64,000 nt of DNA from Planctomycetota bacterium (GTDB lineage: Bacteria > Planctomycetota > UBA1135). The translations under genes were made by a program, and so were the position numbers. This document shows positions 11,881 to 21,592 of the stretch, piece by piece. The stretch's first letter is position 1, and each line of letters opens with the position of its first letter. Below the pieces are notes generated by a model. The model was given only the letters and a program-made list of their open reading frames with translations, ran no database searches and was not told where the DNA came from. Location: contig JAJFFC010000014.1 in assembly GCA_021776795.1 (NCBI GenBank), positions 238,074-302,073 of the forward strand. The letters are read 5' to 3'.

Positions 11881-14841
11881 ATGTCCCACGCCCATTCTCC
11901 ATCTATGGTTCCGGCAAGTCTCTTTGTCGGCATATGCCTCACCGCCTTCGGTTGTCAGCAAACAGCAACCGAGCCTCATTCCGCTTCGAGTGACCTCAGC
12001 CAAGTGCAGGCCAATGTCTTCACGTCGAGCGGTCAAAGTCACTCATCGCTTGCCGTTTCCCGCGATGGCCAGGCTGCCGTGGTGTGGGATAGCAAGCGCC
12101 AAGAGCGCGGCAGCTTCGGCATTTATGCACGCCTGTTTGATCAAGCTGGTCAAGCCGCCAGTCACGAACTTCATGTCAATCAATACTTGCCGCAAGCGCA
12201 GTGGCTTCCTGCTGCTGCCTTTGATGGCCAAGGGCAACTGTGGATGGCGTGGGAATCGCAAACTCAAGATGGCAGCGGCACCGGATTGGTGGCGCGCACT
12301 TTCCATGCCGATGGCACTCCCCTTGGCGCTGAAATGCCGGTCAACCTGGAGCGCCTCGGTGATCAATCCGAAGTGGTTCTGGCCGCGAACCAGAAAGGAA
12401 TGTGGGCTGCATGGACCAGCCGCGACCCGGTAAAGTCCGGCATCGTGTTGCGCCTTCTTGCCGATGGCGCGGAAGAGCAGTTCTTTGCCTCCCCAGAGGG
12501 CTGTTACGATCGCCTGCCTAGCTTGACCGCGTTGGCGAATGGCGAGCTGGCTTTAGGCTGGACCCGCCAACAGCAAAGCGAACAACAAGAAGATAGTTTC
12601 CATCAGGTCATGCTGCAGCGCCTGAGTGCACAAGGGCAAACAGTTAGTGAGATGGTTGCACTTGCCGCCTCTGCAGGAACGGATCACCTGGAAGGCCAGC
12701 TCGTTAGTTTGGCCGACGGTGGCTTTGCTGCCACCTGGATGCGCCGCGCCCCTGGCGATGCGCAGTACCAAGTCATGCTCCAGCGCTTTGCCGCCAACGG
12801 CGAAGCCCAAATATCGGCCATCGTCGTCGCCCAAGCACAGGAAAGCGAAACTTGGTTGAGTGGCGCGGCCATCGCCAGTGGCCCTGATGGCAAGCTTGCC
12901 GTGGCTTGGAACCAAGACGTGTCCGATGACAGTGTCCATGGTCGTCACAGCAGCGTGTTCGTGCAGCGCTTCAGCGCCACCGGCGCACCTCTAGGTACTC
13001 GCGAAATTCTCGCTGATGAAGGCCTACTGAGTCAGCATTCGATGGCGCAACGCCTGGCCTGGACTGCAGACAATCGCATCCTTGCGGCCTTCGATGGTCG
13101 CGCCGGCCAAGACGGCCGCGATGCTTCTGCCGCCAACTTGGCTTTGGCTCTGCCCCAAGGCTTCCTTGCCCCACCCGCAAAAAACCTCGGCCCCGCGCAA
13201 ACAGCCGTCAGCATTTCCGATGAGGACATGCTCGCCGCAAACCCGCCGATTTGGGATCCGAACTTCGTGCCGCAAGCACGTTTACCTCTATCCGCACTGA
13301 GTGGCGGCGACTTCGGCTTTGAAGGCGTTCCTGGAACCGGTTGGACCCCACCCGACCCCGAGCTCGCCGTCGGCCCATCCGACCTCTTAGTCATGACCAA
13401 TGGCGAAATTTCCTCGTTGTCGAAGAGTGGCGTCGTGCGCTGGAGTGATGAAATCGAATCCAGCTTTGGCTTCTGGGGCTCGCTCGGCACCGGCGGTTTC
13501 GTGTTTGATCCCGAATGCAAGTGGGATCCTCACGCTCGTCGTTTCCACGCCATGGCCTGTGAGCGTACTGGTGGACGCAGTTACTTTCTGTACGCGATTT
13601 CCAAAGACGACTCTCCGGACGACGTGAATGATTGGTGGAAATATCGCCTCGATGTCACCTCGATAGCCGGTGGGGACATTGACTCCCCCAACATGGCCGT
13701 CAACCAAGACAGTGTGCTGCTAACAGCAGACTTCTTCGGTCCAGACAAGTACCTAATCTACATCTTGGATAAGCCCTCCGTGATTAGCGGTGGCGCACCC
13801 ACGATTACCTCGGAATTGATTACTGGCGCCAGCCAGCAGTCGATGGGTGTTCCAGTCGTTTTCGATGCCGACCCCAACCTGTACATCTTGCAGTCGACCG
13901 AGAATGCGTCGAACAACACGGCGATTCTGCACGCCATTCAAACTCCGTTTACTTCCTACAACCGGACGACCACCACGGTTTCGCTGCCGACCTACACCTA
14001 CCCAAACCAGCCTCCACAAAAGGGTTCCAGCTCGCGCCCCTTCTTGTTCGAGCCTCGATTCTGGAGTGTCGCCCAGCGCAATGGCTCGATTTGGGCGGTG
14101 CACCACGTCAACAGCAGCCGCGCACGCGTGCGTTGGTACGAAATTGAGCTCAACAGCTGGCCCGCAGCCGGTTCGCCAAGCTTGCGCCAGGATGGCGAGA
14201 TTGATCTAGGCAGTGGCATTCACACCTTCTTCCCCAGCATTCATGTCGATGCCAACGACAACGTCGCCATTAGCTACGCTCGTTCAGCCTCCAACGAATA
14301 CATTTCGATGAGCCGCTCGACGCGTGCCGGAACTGATCCGCTCAACACCATGCGCCCGACGCAGGTGGTGCGCACTTCGGACAACGCCCACACTTCTGGG
14401 CGTTGGGGTGATTACTCCGGCACCCAAGCGGAAGCAGATATCCCTGGCGTGTTCTGGGGCCACCACGAGTTCACCTCGGGAAGCACCAGCTCCTGGCGCA
14501 CCTGGGTTGCGCGTTATGACATCCGTCCTAGCGCTTTCACTCTAAGTGCACCAATCCTGACCAGTGGCGTGCCCAGCACGATCTCGGTCGCGGGAGCCAC
14601 CCCAGGCGCCACGGTGTACTTCGCCTACAGCACCGCGGGTACTGGTTTGTCCCCCGCCGGTGGCCTTGGTGTCCTCAGCTTGGAGAGTCCAAACCTAGCC
14701 GCAGTCCTCACCGCAAGCGGTGCTGGCACAGCATCGTTGTCACCAACCATTCCGGGCTCCTTTGCGGGAACCACGGTTTGGCTGCAGGCGATGGAAGATT
14801 CGGGCGCGACTACGAACTGGGTCGAGCGAATTATCCTTTGA
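11881..14841 (+). CDS. Large exported lipoprotein with repeat region
   Basis: A 986-residue protein with a lipoprotein-type leader (LTAFGC). Residues to about 450 hold imperfect repeats resembling beta-propeller blades (SLAVSRDGQAAVVWDSKR, GPDGKLAVAWNQD). A middle domain of about 400 residues follows, then a C-terminal module (SGVPSTISVAGATPGATVY) of the kind shared by several exported proteins here. Function unknown; likely a surface or periplasmic protein. The T of its TGA stop is native, but the G and A belong to the first bases of the adjacent insertion element, so the original C-terminus may differ. Confidence 0.75.
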   Translation: MSHAHSPSMVPASLFVGICLTAFGCQQTATEPHSASSDLSQVQANVFTSSGQSHSSLAVSRDGQAAVVWDSKRQERGSFGIYARLFDQAGQAASHELHVNQYLPQAQWLPAAAFDGQGQLWMAWESQTQDGSGTGLVARTFHADGTPLGAEMPVNLERLGDQSEVVLAANQKGMWAAWTSRDPVKSGIVLRLLADGAEEQFFASPEGCYDRLPSLTALANGELALGWTRQQQSEQQEDSFHQVMLQRLSAQGQTVSEMVALAASAGTDHLEGQLVSLADGGFAATWMRRAPGDAQYQVMLQRFAANGEAQISAIVVAQAQESETWLSGAAIASGPDGKLAVAWNQDVSDDSVHGRHSSVFVQRFSATGAPLGTREILADEGLLSQHSMAQRLAWTADNRILAAFDGRAGQDGRDASAANLALALPQGFLAPPAKNLGPAQTAVSISDEDMLAANPPIWDPNFVPQARLPLSALSGGDFGFEGVPGTGWTPPDPELAVGPSDLLVMTNGEISSLSKSGVVRWSDEIESSFGFWGSLGTGGFVFDPECKWDPHARRFHAMACERTGGRSYFLYAISKDDSPDDVNDWWKYRLDVTSIAGGDIDSPNMAVNQDSVLLTADFFGPDKYLIYILDKPSVISGGAPTITSELITGASQQSMGVPVVFDADPNLYILQSTENASNNTAILHAIQTPFTSYNRTTTTVSLPTYTYPNQPPQKGSSSRPFLFEPRFWSVAQRNGSIWAVHHVNSSRARVRWYEIELNSWPAAGSPSLRQDGEIDLGSGIHTFFPSIHVDANDNVAISYARSASNEYISMSRSTRAGTDPLNTMRPTQVVRTSDNAHTSGRWGDYSGTQAEADIPGVFWGHHEFTSGSTSSWRTWVARYDIRPSAFTLSAPILTSGVPSTISVAGATPGATVYFAYSTAGTGLSPAGGLGVLSLESPNLAAVLTASGAGTASLSPTIPGSFAGTTVWLQAMEDSGATTNWVERIIL

Positions 14842-14862
14842 ATCTGGCCTGCTTCCCTGGGC
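14840..14862 (+). repeat. Left terminal inverted repeat of the IS1-like element
   Basis: Core CTGGCCTGCTTCCCTGGGC at 14844-14862 pairs with the right end (17 of 19), and the match extends 4 nt outward. Confidence 0.8.
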
Positions 14863-14943
14863 ACGATTTTGAAACCTTTTGTGCCCAACCACAATGTTTC
14901 TCGTCATCATTCTTGGCCGGCTACTCCGATTCGGCCAGGAAAG

Positions 14944-15948
14944 ATGAAGTTCGAGCCACATTGTTGTCCCCATACCGCCTGCCCATCTCAGGCAGGCGGT
15001 ATCTTCCGTTTTCAACGTAAAGGCCACTATCGCCGCAAGTGTGACGGTCGCAAGATTCCGCGATTTCTCTGCACGATTTGCCAAAAGCAGTTCTCGAGCC
15101 AAACTTTTAGATTCACCTATGGGTATCGGCGACCAAATCTCCGACTTCGTTTATTTCACCTAATGACCGCTAAGGTCACCATGCGTCAAGCCGCAAGAAT
15201 CCTTGGCTGCAGCCGCGATACCGTCGCGAGGCTCCACAAAAAAATGGGGCACATTTGTCGCGAATACCACCAGATCCATCTCCAGGCCAACCGCGGAAAG
15301 CTCTCTGGCAGCTTTCAGCTCGACGAGCTCGAAACCTTCGAAACCCATCGGCTGGTGCGTCCGGTCACGGTGCCGGTGTTAATCGAGAAACACAGTTATT
15401 ATGTGATTCATACAGAAACTGCACCGATGGCCCCCCGCGGCCGACTCCACCCTGCCGCTAAACGCAAGAAAGAGGCCGATGCAGCACTTCACGGGAAGCG
15501 CCGCTGCGGTTCGCGCAAGGCCGTCATGCGCACCTTCAATCTCCTGCGCGAGTTGCTTTCCAATGACCAGCTGCTCGATATCCAAACTGATCGAAAATCG
15601 ACCTATCGCAGCTTGATTCACCTCATCTTCTCCGATTGCCTAGGAAGCCATATCCGAGAATCTTCGCGCCGGCGTCGGGACTACCACAATATATTGTTCC
15701 CAATCAACCATACCCTAGCGATGATGCGAGACGGCATCTCACGCCTGGTCAGGCGCTCCTGGGGCGTTTGCAAGCGCCGCCAGCGGCTAGACGATCACTT
15801 AGCAATTTGGATGGCCTATCGAAATTATGTCCGTGGGATTACCGTCGCCGCTCCCCACGTCACACCAGCTATGGCTCTGGGCATTGTTAGCAAGCCGGCA
15901 GACGAACGAGAAATTTTGGCATGGCGGTGGCCCGCCCGGATGCAATAG
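14944..15948 (+). CDS. IS1-like transposase
   Basis: A 334-residue transposase. It has an N-terminal zinc-ribbon (cysteines in HCCPHTACPSQ and LCTICQKQFSSQTF), then a helix-turn-helix (MRQAARILGCSRDTVARL, about residues 80-97) and a DDE-type catalytic domain beginning with SFQLDELETF. The C-terminal INHTLAMMRDGISRLVRR stretch resembles IS1 InsB. No frameshift or stop is seen, so it may be active. ATG 14944 is chosen to include the zinc ribbon; an upstream in-frame start at 14869 would lack plausible homology. Confidence 0.85.
   Translation: MKFEPHCCPHTACPSQAGGIFRFQRKGHYRRKCDGRKIPRFLCTICQKQFSSQTFRFTYGYRRPNLRLRLFHLMTAKVTMRQAARILGCSRDTVARLHKKMGHICREYHQIHLQANRGKLSGSFQLDELETFETHRLVRPVTVPVLIEKHSYYVIHTETAPMAPRGRLHPAAKRKKEADAALHGKRRCGSRKAVMRTFNLLRELLSNDQLLDIQTDRKSTYRSLIHLIFSDCLGSHIRESSRRRRDYHNILFPINHTLAMMRDGISRLVRRSWGVCKRRQRLDDHLAIWMAYRNYVRGITVAAPHVTPAMALGIVSKPADEREILAWRWPARMQ
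14972..15002 (+). other. 12-bp perfect hairpin inside the transposase 5' region
   Basis: Two perfect 12-nt arms (14972-14983 and 14991-15002) with a 7-nt loop, in the codons of the zinc ribbon. Such hairpins early in transposase messages can restrain translation; here that is only a suggestion. Confidence 0.6.
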
Positions 15949-15949
15949 C

Positions 15950-15972
15950 GCCCACGGAACCAGGCCAGGTTC
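15950..15972 (-). repeat. Right terminal inverted repeat of the IS1-like element
   Basis: Inverted copy of the left end, starting 2 bp after the transposase stop codon. Outer flank CTTT (15973-15976) matches 14836-14839. Confidence 0.8.
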
Positions 15973-15974
15973 CT

Positions 15975-18500
15975 TTATGCCACGACGAAGTTGACGAGTC
16001 GACCTGGAACCACCACCACTTTGCGGATGGTGCCTTCCAGGTGCTCGGCGACGGCATCTCTGGCGGCGCCCTCGATGGTGTCGCGATCGGCATCGGCAGC
16101 AACCTGCGCTTTTCCGCGCAGTTTGCCGTTGACTTGCACCGGGATTTCTACGGTCGAGGCCTTGAGCCAAGCTTCGTCGTAGGCTGGCCACGGAGTATCG
16201 GCGAGAGCACCCACTCCTTGGCTTTGCGCCCACAACTCTTCGGCCAAGTGCGGCGCGAAGGGCTCGAGCAAGATGCAGAAGGCTTGGGCATGAGCCGTGG
16301 TTAGGCCAACTTCGCTCTTGGTGCAGGCATTGACAAACTCCATCATCGCGGCAATCGCGGTGTTGTAGTTCATCTGCTCAAGGTCTTCACCGACCTTCTT
16401 GATCGCACGATGCAAGGCCCGGGTGACTTCTTCCGGAGCCTCTGTCACGGCCTCGCGATCGAACAAGCGCCACACTCGCTGCAAGAAGCGGTGCACACCC
16501 GGCAAGTCGCGCGGATTCCAGGGCGCACTGGCAGTCACCGGCCCCATGAAGGCTTCATACAAACGCATGGTGTCGGCGCCGTACTCCTGAATCACGTCAT
16601 CGGGATTGATCACGTTCTTCAATGACTTCGACATCTTGGCAACGAGGCGCTCGACCTTATCACCGGTCGCTTGGCGCTGATATTCGCCTTCCTGCGTCTC
16701 TTCGACTTCATCAATCGGCACTAGGGCGCCGCGCTCATCCTTGAAGGCGTAGCTTTGCACCATGCCTTGATTGACCAAGGACTGGAAGGGCTCCGGCGTA
16801 GACACCAAGCCGGCATCGAACAGAACCTTGTGCCAGAAACGCGCGTAGAGCAAGTGCAATACCGCATGCTCGGCGCCGCCGACGTAAAGGTCGACCGGCA
16901 TCCAGTATTTCTCAATTTCAGGATCCCAGGCAGCTTGATCGTTGTGGGGATCCATGAAACGCAGGTAGTACCAGCAAGAGCCAGCCCACTGCGGCATGGA
17001 ATTGGTCTCCCGCCGCCAAACTTTGCCATCGGCGTCGACGACCTTCACCCAATCTTCGGCGCGCGCCAAAGGCGGATCGCCGGAAGCGGTTGGCGTGAAG
17101 TCTTCTAACTCGGGCAAGGTGACCGGCAAGTCGCCATCGGCAACGGTCTTGCGTTCACCGGTGTCTTCACCGGCAGCATTGAGTTCATGCAACACCGGGA
17201 AGGGTTCACCCCAATAGCGCTGGCGGCTAAACAACCAATCACGCAAGCGGTAGTTGACCTTGCCGGTGCCGAGTTTTTGCTCTTCCAAGAAGGACACCAT
17301 CTTGGGTACGGCCTGTTCTTGACTCAACCCGTTCAAGAAATCGGAGTTGCATAGCGTTCCGTCTTCTTCCAGCACCTGTGGCACCGACAAGCCATAGGCC
17401 TCGGCAAACTCGCGGTCGCGCTCGTCGCCATCGGGCACACACATGATCGCGCCGGTGCCGTAACTCATGAGCACATAATCCGCAATCCACACTGGAATCA
17501 AGCGCCGCGGATCGCCCTCGGCAAAGGCCGGATTCAACGCGTAGCTGCCGGTAAAGACGCCGGTCTTTTCTTTCTGTAGCTCGGCACGCTCTAACTCGGA
17601 CTTGCGCGCAGCCTGTTCTTGATAAGCAGCCACGGCGTCAACATGCTCAGGCGTGGTCAACTCGGCCACCAAGGGGTGCTCAGGCGACAACACGCAAAAA
17701 CTCGCGCCAAACAGAGTGTCGGGGCGGGTGGTAAAGACGGTGAAGTCGCTGCCCAATGCCTCGCCAGAGACACTCGCGGTAGCAAAGCTAATCTCCGCAC
17801 CCACTGAGCGGCCAATCCATTCGCGCTGCATAGCTTTGACCGACTCTGGCCAATCCAAACCTTCTAGGTCATCGAGCAAGCGGTCGGCGTATTCGGTAAT
17901 CCGCAGCATCCATTGCCGTAGCGGCTTGCGCACACAAGGATGGCTACCACGCTCGGACATGCCATCGATCACTTCTTCGTTGGCCAACACCGTGCCCAAA
18001 GCTTCACACCACCACACCGGAACCTCGGCCTGGTAGGCCAAACCGCGCTCAAACAAGCGGTTGAAGATCCACTGCGTCCAGCGGTAGTAGTTGGGGTCGG
18101 TAGTGTTGACTTCGCGCGCCCAGTCGTAGCTGAAGCCGAGCGCCTGCAGCTGACGGCGAAACTGGTCGACGTTCTTCGCCGTAGTTTTTGCCGGGTGCGT
18201 GCCAGTTTGGATCGCATACTGCTCGGCGGGAAGACCAAAGGCATCCCAGCCCATCGGGTGCAGCACATTAAAGCCACGGTGGCGCTTGTAGCGCGCCGTG
18301 ATGTCGGTTGCGGTGTAGCCCTTGGGGTGCCCTACATGCAGGCCCGCGCCCGAGGGATAAGGGAACATATCCAGCACGTAGTACTTCGGCTTAGATGGAT
18401 CGAAACCCTCTTCTCCAGGGCCCAAGCAGCGGAAGCTCTGTTGCTCCATCCAGAAGGCCTGCCAGCGGGCCTCGATGGCGGTGAAATCGTAGGTAGACAT
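15975..18500 (-). CDS. leuS: Leucyl-tRNA synthetase
   Basis: An 841-residue class Ia synthetase charging tRNA-Leu. The HIGH signature is in [12 protein letters not shown] near residue 45 and the KMSKS loop ([15 protein letters not shown]) lies at about residue 622. An editing domain (connective polypeptide 1) lies in between. Length is typical for bacterial LeuRS. The start is the ATG of MSTYDF; a TTG at 18542 in the same frame lies 7 nt behind TAGAAT, so either a 42-nt leader or a leaderless TTG start is possible. The stop lies 3 bp from the IS1-like element. Confidence 0.97.
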   Translation of the reverse strand: MSTYDFTAIEARWQAFWMEQQSFRCLGPGEEGFDPSKPKYYVLDMFPYPSGAGLHVGHPKGYTATDITARYKRHRGFNVLHPMGWDAFGLPAEQYAIQTGTHPAKTTAKNVDQFRRQLQALGFSYDWAREVNTTDPNYYRWTQWIFNRLFERGLAYQAEVPVWWCEALGTVLANEEVIDGMSERGSHPCVRKPLRQWMLRITEYADRLLDDLEGLDWPESVKAMQREWIGRSVGAEISFATASVSGEALGSDFTVFTTRPDTLFGASFCVLSPEHPLVAELTTPEHVDAVAAYQEQAARKSELERAELQKEKTGVFTGSYALNPAFAEGDPRRLIPVWIADYVLMSYGTGAIMCVPDGDERDREFAEAYGLSVPQVLEEDGTLCNSDFLNGLSQEQAVPKMVSFLEEQKLGTGKVNYRLRDWLFSRQRYWGEPFPVLHELNAAGEDTGERKTVADGDLPVTLPELEDFTPTASGDPPLARAEDWVKVVDADGKVWRRETNSMPQWAGSCWYYLRFMDPHNDQAAWDPEIEKYWMPVDLYVGGAEHAVLHLLYARFWHKVLFDAGLVSTPEPFQSLVNQGMVQSYAFKDERGALVPIDEVEETQEGEYQRQATGDKVERLVAKMSKSLKNVINPDDVIQEYGADTMRLYEAFMGPVTASAPWNPRDLPGVHRFLQRVWRLFDREAVTEAPEEVTRALHRAIKKVGEDLEQMNYNTAIAAMMEFVNACTKSEVGLTTAHAQAFCILLEPFAPHLAEELWAQSQGVGALADTPWPAYDEAWLKASTVEIPVQVNGKLRGKAQVAADADRDTIEGAARDAVAEHLEGTIRKVVVVPGRLVNFVVA

Positions 18501-18549
18501 CGTGCGTGGTTGCTCCGGCCCGGGGTCTCCAGGCGGCGTCAAGCCCCAG

Positions 18550-18555
18550 ATTCTA
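18550..18555 (-). promoter_or_regulatory. Probable -10 element (TAGAAT) of leuS
   Basis: TAGAAT on the minus strand, 7 nt before an in-frame TTG at 18542 and 49 nt before the preferred ATG at 18500. Confidence 0.35.
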
Positions 18556-18593
18556 ACGAGGCCCCTCTCACCGCCCCTATTCCAGATTTTCTG

Positions 18594-18622
18594 TTGGACG
18601 AAGTGGCAGGCGCCGCTACACT
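18594..18622 (+). promoter_or_regulatory. Sigma70-type promoter of tRNA-Ala
   Basis: TTGGAC (18594-18599) and TACACT (18617-18622) are separated by exactly 17 bp. A transcript would begin near 18629, about 16 nt before the mature tRNA. This is the clearest two-box promoter in the window and shows that TANNNT serves as -10 here. Confidence 0.65.
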
Positions 18623-18644
18623 TTGCGGCCCAAACGGATCGTGT

Positions 18645-18720
18645 GGGGCTATAGCTCAGCTGGGAGAGCGTCGCACTGGCAGTGCGAAGGTCAGGGGTTC
18701 AAATCCCCTTAGCTCCACCA
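18645..18720 (+). tRNA. tRNA-Ala (GGC), CCA encoded
   Basis: A complete cloverleaf of 76 nt. The 7-bp acceptor stem includes the G3:U70 pair that is the alanine identity element. The anticodon loop CTGGCAG gives anticodon GGC, the T-arm contains GGTTCAAATCC, and discriminator A is followed by an encoded CCA. It lies between leuS and lysS, 19 bp upstream of the lysS ATG, so both may share the transcript. Confidence 0.97.
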
Positions 18721-18739
18721 TCCGATCCGCGCGCTGCCG

Positions 18740-20239
18740 ATGGCCGATTTCTTCCATCCCGACCGGCTGCAAAAGCTCGAAGAGCTGCGCACCGCTGGTA
18801 CAGATGCCTACCCAGCTCAAGTCCCGTATCCCGGGCGCGAACTGGCGGCTACTCTTCTCGCACAGGCCGAGGAGCTCCAAGGTCAACAAGTGGTTCTGTG
18901 CGGCCGCGTTTTAGGCCGCCGTGGTTACGGCAAACTGGCGTTCCTAGACGTGCATGACCAGTCCGGGCGCATTCAGGTCTGCCTGCAGAAGGACAAGCTG
19001 TCGGAAGAAGACTTCGCGCGCCTCAAGCAGCTGAACCTCGGCGATGTGATTGCCGTACAGGGCGAAATGTCCAAGACCAAGGTCGGCGAAGACACGGTCT
19101 TTGGTACTGGCTGGACCATGCTCACCAAAGCGCTGGAGAACCCTCCTTCAGACAAGACCCAAGGCTTGACCGATGGCGAGCTGCGTGCACGCCGCCGCTA
19201 TGTCGATCTCTTCGTCAACGAAGATGTTCGCGACGCCTACCTCCGCCGCGGCAAGATCATCCAGGCCATGCGCGAGGTCTTTCTCCAGCATGACTACGCC
19301 GAAGTCGACACCCCGGTGTTGCACCCGATTTATGGCGGCGCCAACGCGCGGCCATTCTCCACCCACCACAACGCCCTCGATATGGAACTGTTCCTGCGCA
19401 TTGCGCCGGAGCTTTACCTGAAGCGTTTGTTGGTCGGCGGCATGGAACGGGTGTTTGAGTTTGCACGCGTGTTCCGCAATGAAGGCGTATCTATGCGTCA
19501 CAACCCGGAATTCACCATGGTGGAGTTTTATCAGGCCTACACCGACGTCGAAGGCATGATGACTCTCACCGAAGAGTTGGTGCTGGCCGCTGCCGAAGCG
19601 GCCGAACTGCCGCTGGAAGAAGGTGCAACCACGCCAACCCGCCTCGCCACTTTCCGCGGCGAGACCTTCCGCCTCGGCGCCCCCTTCGAGCGCCTGCGCT
19701 ACGCCGATACCTTCCGCGAACACGTCGGCTGCGACCCGCAAGATCGCGAAGCCATTCTCGCCAAGCTTCAAGAGCAAGGCATAGATGCCCCCGGCGAAGG
19801 CGACTACAACTACTGGAAGGCCGTCAACGCTCTATTCGAAGAGCATGTCGAACCAACCTTGCGCGGCCCGGTCTTCGTCTATGACTACCCCGCCGCGATT
19901 TGCCCGCTGGCCAAGCCACTCGCCAACGACCCGACTTGGGCCGGCCGCTTTGAATTCTTCCTCGGCGGCATGGAATTGGCCAACGCCTTTAGCGAGTTGA
20001 ATGACCCGCAGCTGCAGCTCGAAAAGTTCGAAGAGCAGGTACAGGACATCGACCCCGAGGCGCCAAACCAGGTCGACATGGACTACGTCCGTGCTCTGGC
20101 CTATGGCCTGCCACCTGCAGGTGGCTGTGGCATCGGCATCGACCGTCTAGTCATGGTCCTTTTGGGCGTCGATTCCATCCGCGACGTGCTGCTGTTCCCG
20201 CATATGCGGCCGGAGACGGAAGGCCCCGCGCAAGCGTAG
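18740..20239 (+). CDS. lysS: Lysyl-tRNA synthetase, class II
   Basis: A 499-residue class IIb synthetase. It has an N-terminal OB-fold anticodon domain (VVLCGRVLGRRGYGKLAFLD, about residues 46-130) and a catalytic domain with motif 2 (FRNEGVSMRHNPEFTMVEFY) and motif 3 (GCGIGIDRLVMVL). It starts 20 bp after tRNA-Ala and is followed by the lolCDE genes with 9 bp between, so it probably heads that operon. Substrates are lysine, ATP and tRNA-Lys. Confidence 0.97.
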   Translation: MADFFHPDRLQKLEELRTAGTDAYPAQVPYPGRELAATLLAQAEELQGQQVVLCGRVLGRRGYGKLAFLDVHDQSGRIQVCLQKDKLSEEDFARLKQLNLGDVIAVQGEMSKTKVGEDTVFGTGWTMLTKALENPPSDKTQGLTDGELRARRRYVDLFVNEDVRDAYLRRGKIIQAMREVFLQHDYAEVDTPVLHPIYGGANARPFSTHHNALDMELFLRIAPELYLKRLLVGGMERVFEFARVFRNEGVSMRHNPEFTMVEFYQAYTDVEGMMTLTEELVLAAAEAAELPLEEGATTPTRLATFRGETFRLGAPFERLRYADTFREHVGCDPQDREAILAKLQEQGIDAPGEGDYNYWKAVNALFEEHVEPTLRGPVFVYDYPAAICPLAKPLANDPTWAGRFEFFLGGMELANAFSELNDPQLQLEKFEEQVQDIDPEAPNQVDMDYVRALAYGLPPAGGCGIGIDRLVMVLLGVDSIRDVLLFPHMRPETEGPAQA

Positions 20240-20242
20240 ACT
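20237..20242 (+). promoter_or_regulatory. Possible internal -10 element (TAGACT) before lolC
   Basis: TAGACT overlaps the end of lysS (TAG is its stop codon) and lies exactly 6 nt from the GTG start at 20249. It could provide a separate leaderless transcript for the lol genes. Confidence 0.3.
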
Positions 20243-20248
20243 GCACGC

Positions 20249-21592
20249 GTGCTGCGGCTCGCCCTTTCCTACCTGTTCCGAAGACCGGTCCAGTTGTTGG
20301 CGGTACTCGGCGTGGGCATTGGCTTATTAGCTCTGCTCGCCGTTTTGGCGGTCATGAATGGGCTGATTGAAATGAACCGCACCGCGGTACGCGGGCCGAT
20401 GAGCGACCTGTTTTTGATCCCGGCCGCAAGCACGGAACTACCGAGTTATGAGCCCTACCGCCTGGCGCTCGAAGGCCTTGCCGAAGTGGAAGCAGTGGCC
20501 CCGCACTTGGTCGCCTTTGCGCTGTTCGATTTCCCCGACTATGTGGTCGATCTGAGTGACCCCAGTTATGCCGATCTGCGTGGCATTGAACTGATTGGCA
20601 TCGACCTGGAAGCCGAAGCAAAAGTTACCGGCTTCCATGAGCTCTTGGCCACGGCCGAAAAGAAGCCTGCGGCCGATCTCGACAAGCCCTTCACGGTCAA
20701 GGGGCAAGTCTTCCCGCGGCCGGGTGTGCTGGTGCCCGACGACTTTGCCGCGCGCATGCCGCCACCACCCAAAGATGGCGTCGTGCGTTTGAGTTTCGCC
20801 ACGCTGCCTGCGGTTCTTCCTGCGGCGGGCGAAGATCTCATGCCCCACAATGCCGAGGTCCATGTGGCTGCGAGCTATCGCGGCGGCGATTTTCGTAGTC
20901 GCCTCGACCGTGTGTACATGGAGCGCACCGGTCGCAATGGCATGCGCTACAACCTACTGGGCTCCAAGTCGGCAGACTTCACCGAGATCCTGATCAAGCT
21001 GACTCCCGGCGTCGATTTTGCCACAGGAAAAGAAGCCATCCTGGCGGGTTTGCGCCAAGCCGGTATTACCCCACCTGGCGGCGCTGCTGGAGGCGCACTG
21101 GAAACTTGGGAAGAGCGTAGTGCCACCTTCCTCTCTGCCATTGAAAATGAACGACGCATGGTTGCTTTAGTGTTGTTCTTCATCATCATTGTGGCTGGCT
21201 TTGGCTTGTTTGCCACCCTCTCCGCGTTGGTGCGCGAAAAAGTACGCGACTTAGGCGTGTTGGCCGCCATTGGTTACAGCCCCCTGCAACGAGGCCTACT
21301 TGTCTTTCTCACCGGCGCAGTGGCCACAGCTCTGGGCGCAGGCCTCGGTTTGTTTGGCGCATGGCAGCTCTACCTTGGCCGCGCTGGTGTGGCCACGTGG
21401 CTCGAAGAGAGCTTCGGCATTGTGGTGTTCCGTTCCGACCTCTACGTCGTCGAGGGCTTGCCCGCGCAATGGGATCCGCAACAGGCCATCACCCTGACCG
21501 CGCTGACCTTCTTGCTCGGTTTGTTCTTCACTGCCGCGCCGGCCATCCGCGCAGCCCTGCTCTCCCCGGTTAAGGCCTTACGTTATGAGTGA
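20249..21592 (+). CDS. Lipoprotein-releasing ABC transporter permease (LolC/E family)
   Basis: A 447-residue inner-membrane permease of the MacB/LolCE type. One N-terminal helix (about residues 13-40) is followed by a large periplasmic domain and three C-terminal helices beginning near residue 305. With LolD it extracts lipoproteins from the inner membrane for transfer to the outer membrane. The start is GTG, supported by a TAGACT-N6 element and close coupling to lysS. It overlaps the ATPase gene by 8 bp. Which permease equals LolC or LolE cannot be decided. Confidence 0.88.
   Translation: MLRLALSYLFRRPVQLLAVLGVGIGLLALLAVLAVMNGLIEMNRTAVRGPMSDLFLIPAASTELPSYEPYRLALEGLAEVEAVAPHLVAFALFDFPDYVVDLSDPSYADLRGIELIGIDLEAEAKVTGFHELLATAEKKPAADLDKPFTVKGQVFPRPGVLVPDDFAARMPPPPKDGVVRLSFATLPAVLPAAGEDLMPHNAEVHVAASYRGGDFRSRLDRVYMERTGRNGMRYNLLGSKSADFTEILIKLTPGVDFATGKEAILAGLRQAGITPPGGAAGGALETWEERSATFLSAIENERRMVALVLFFIIIVAGFGLFATLSALVREKVRDLGVLAAIGYSPLQRGLLVFLTGAVATALGAGLGLFGAWQLYLGRAGVATWLEESFGIVVFRSDLYVVEGLPAQWDPQQAITLTALTFLLGLFFTAAPAIRAALLSPVKALRYE

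Larger units (their letters stand above)
14840..15972 (+). mobile_element. IS1-like insertion element
   Basis: A complete element of about 1.13 kb with one transposase gene and imperfect terminal inverted repeats (20 of 23 positions match). CTTT lies immediately outside both ends and may be a 4-bp target duplication, shorter than the 8-9 bp usual for IS1. The element fills all the space between the upstream exported lipoprotein gene and the 3' end of leuS. Confidence 0.8.
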
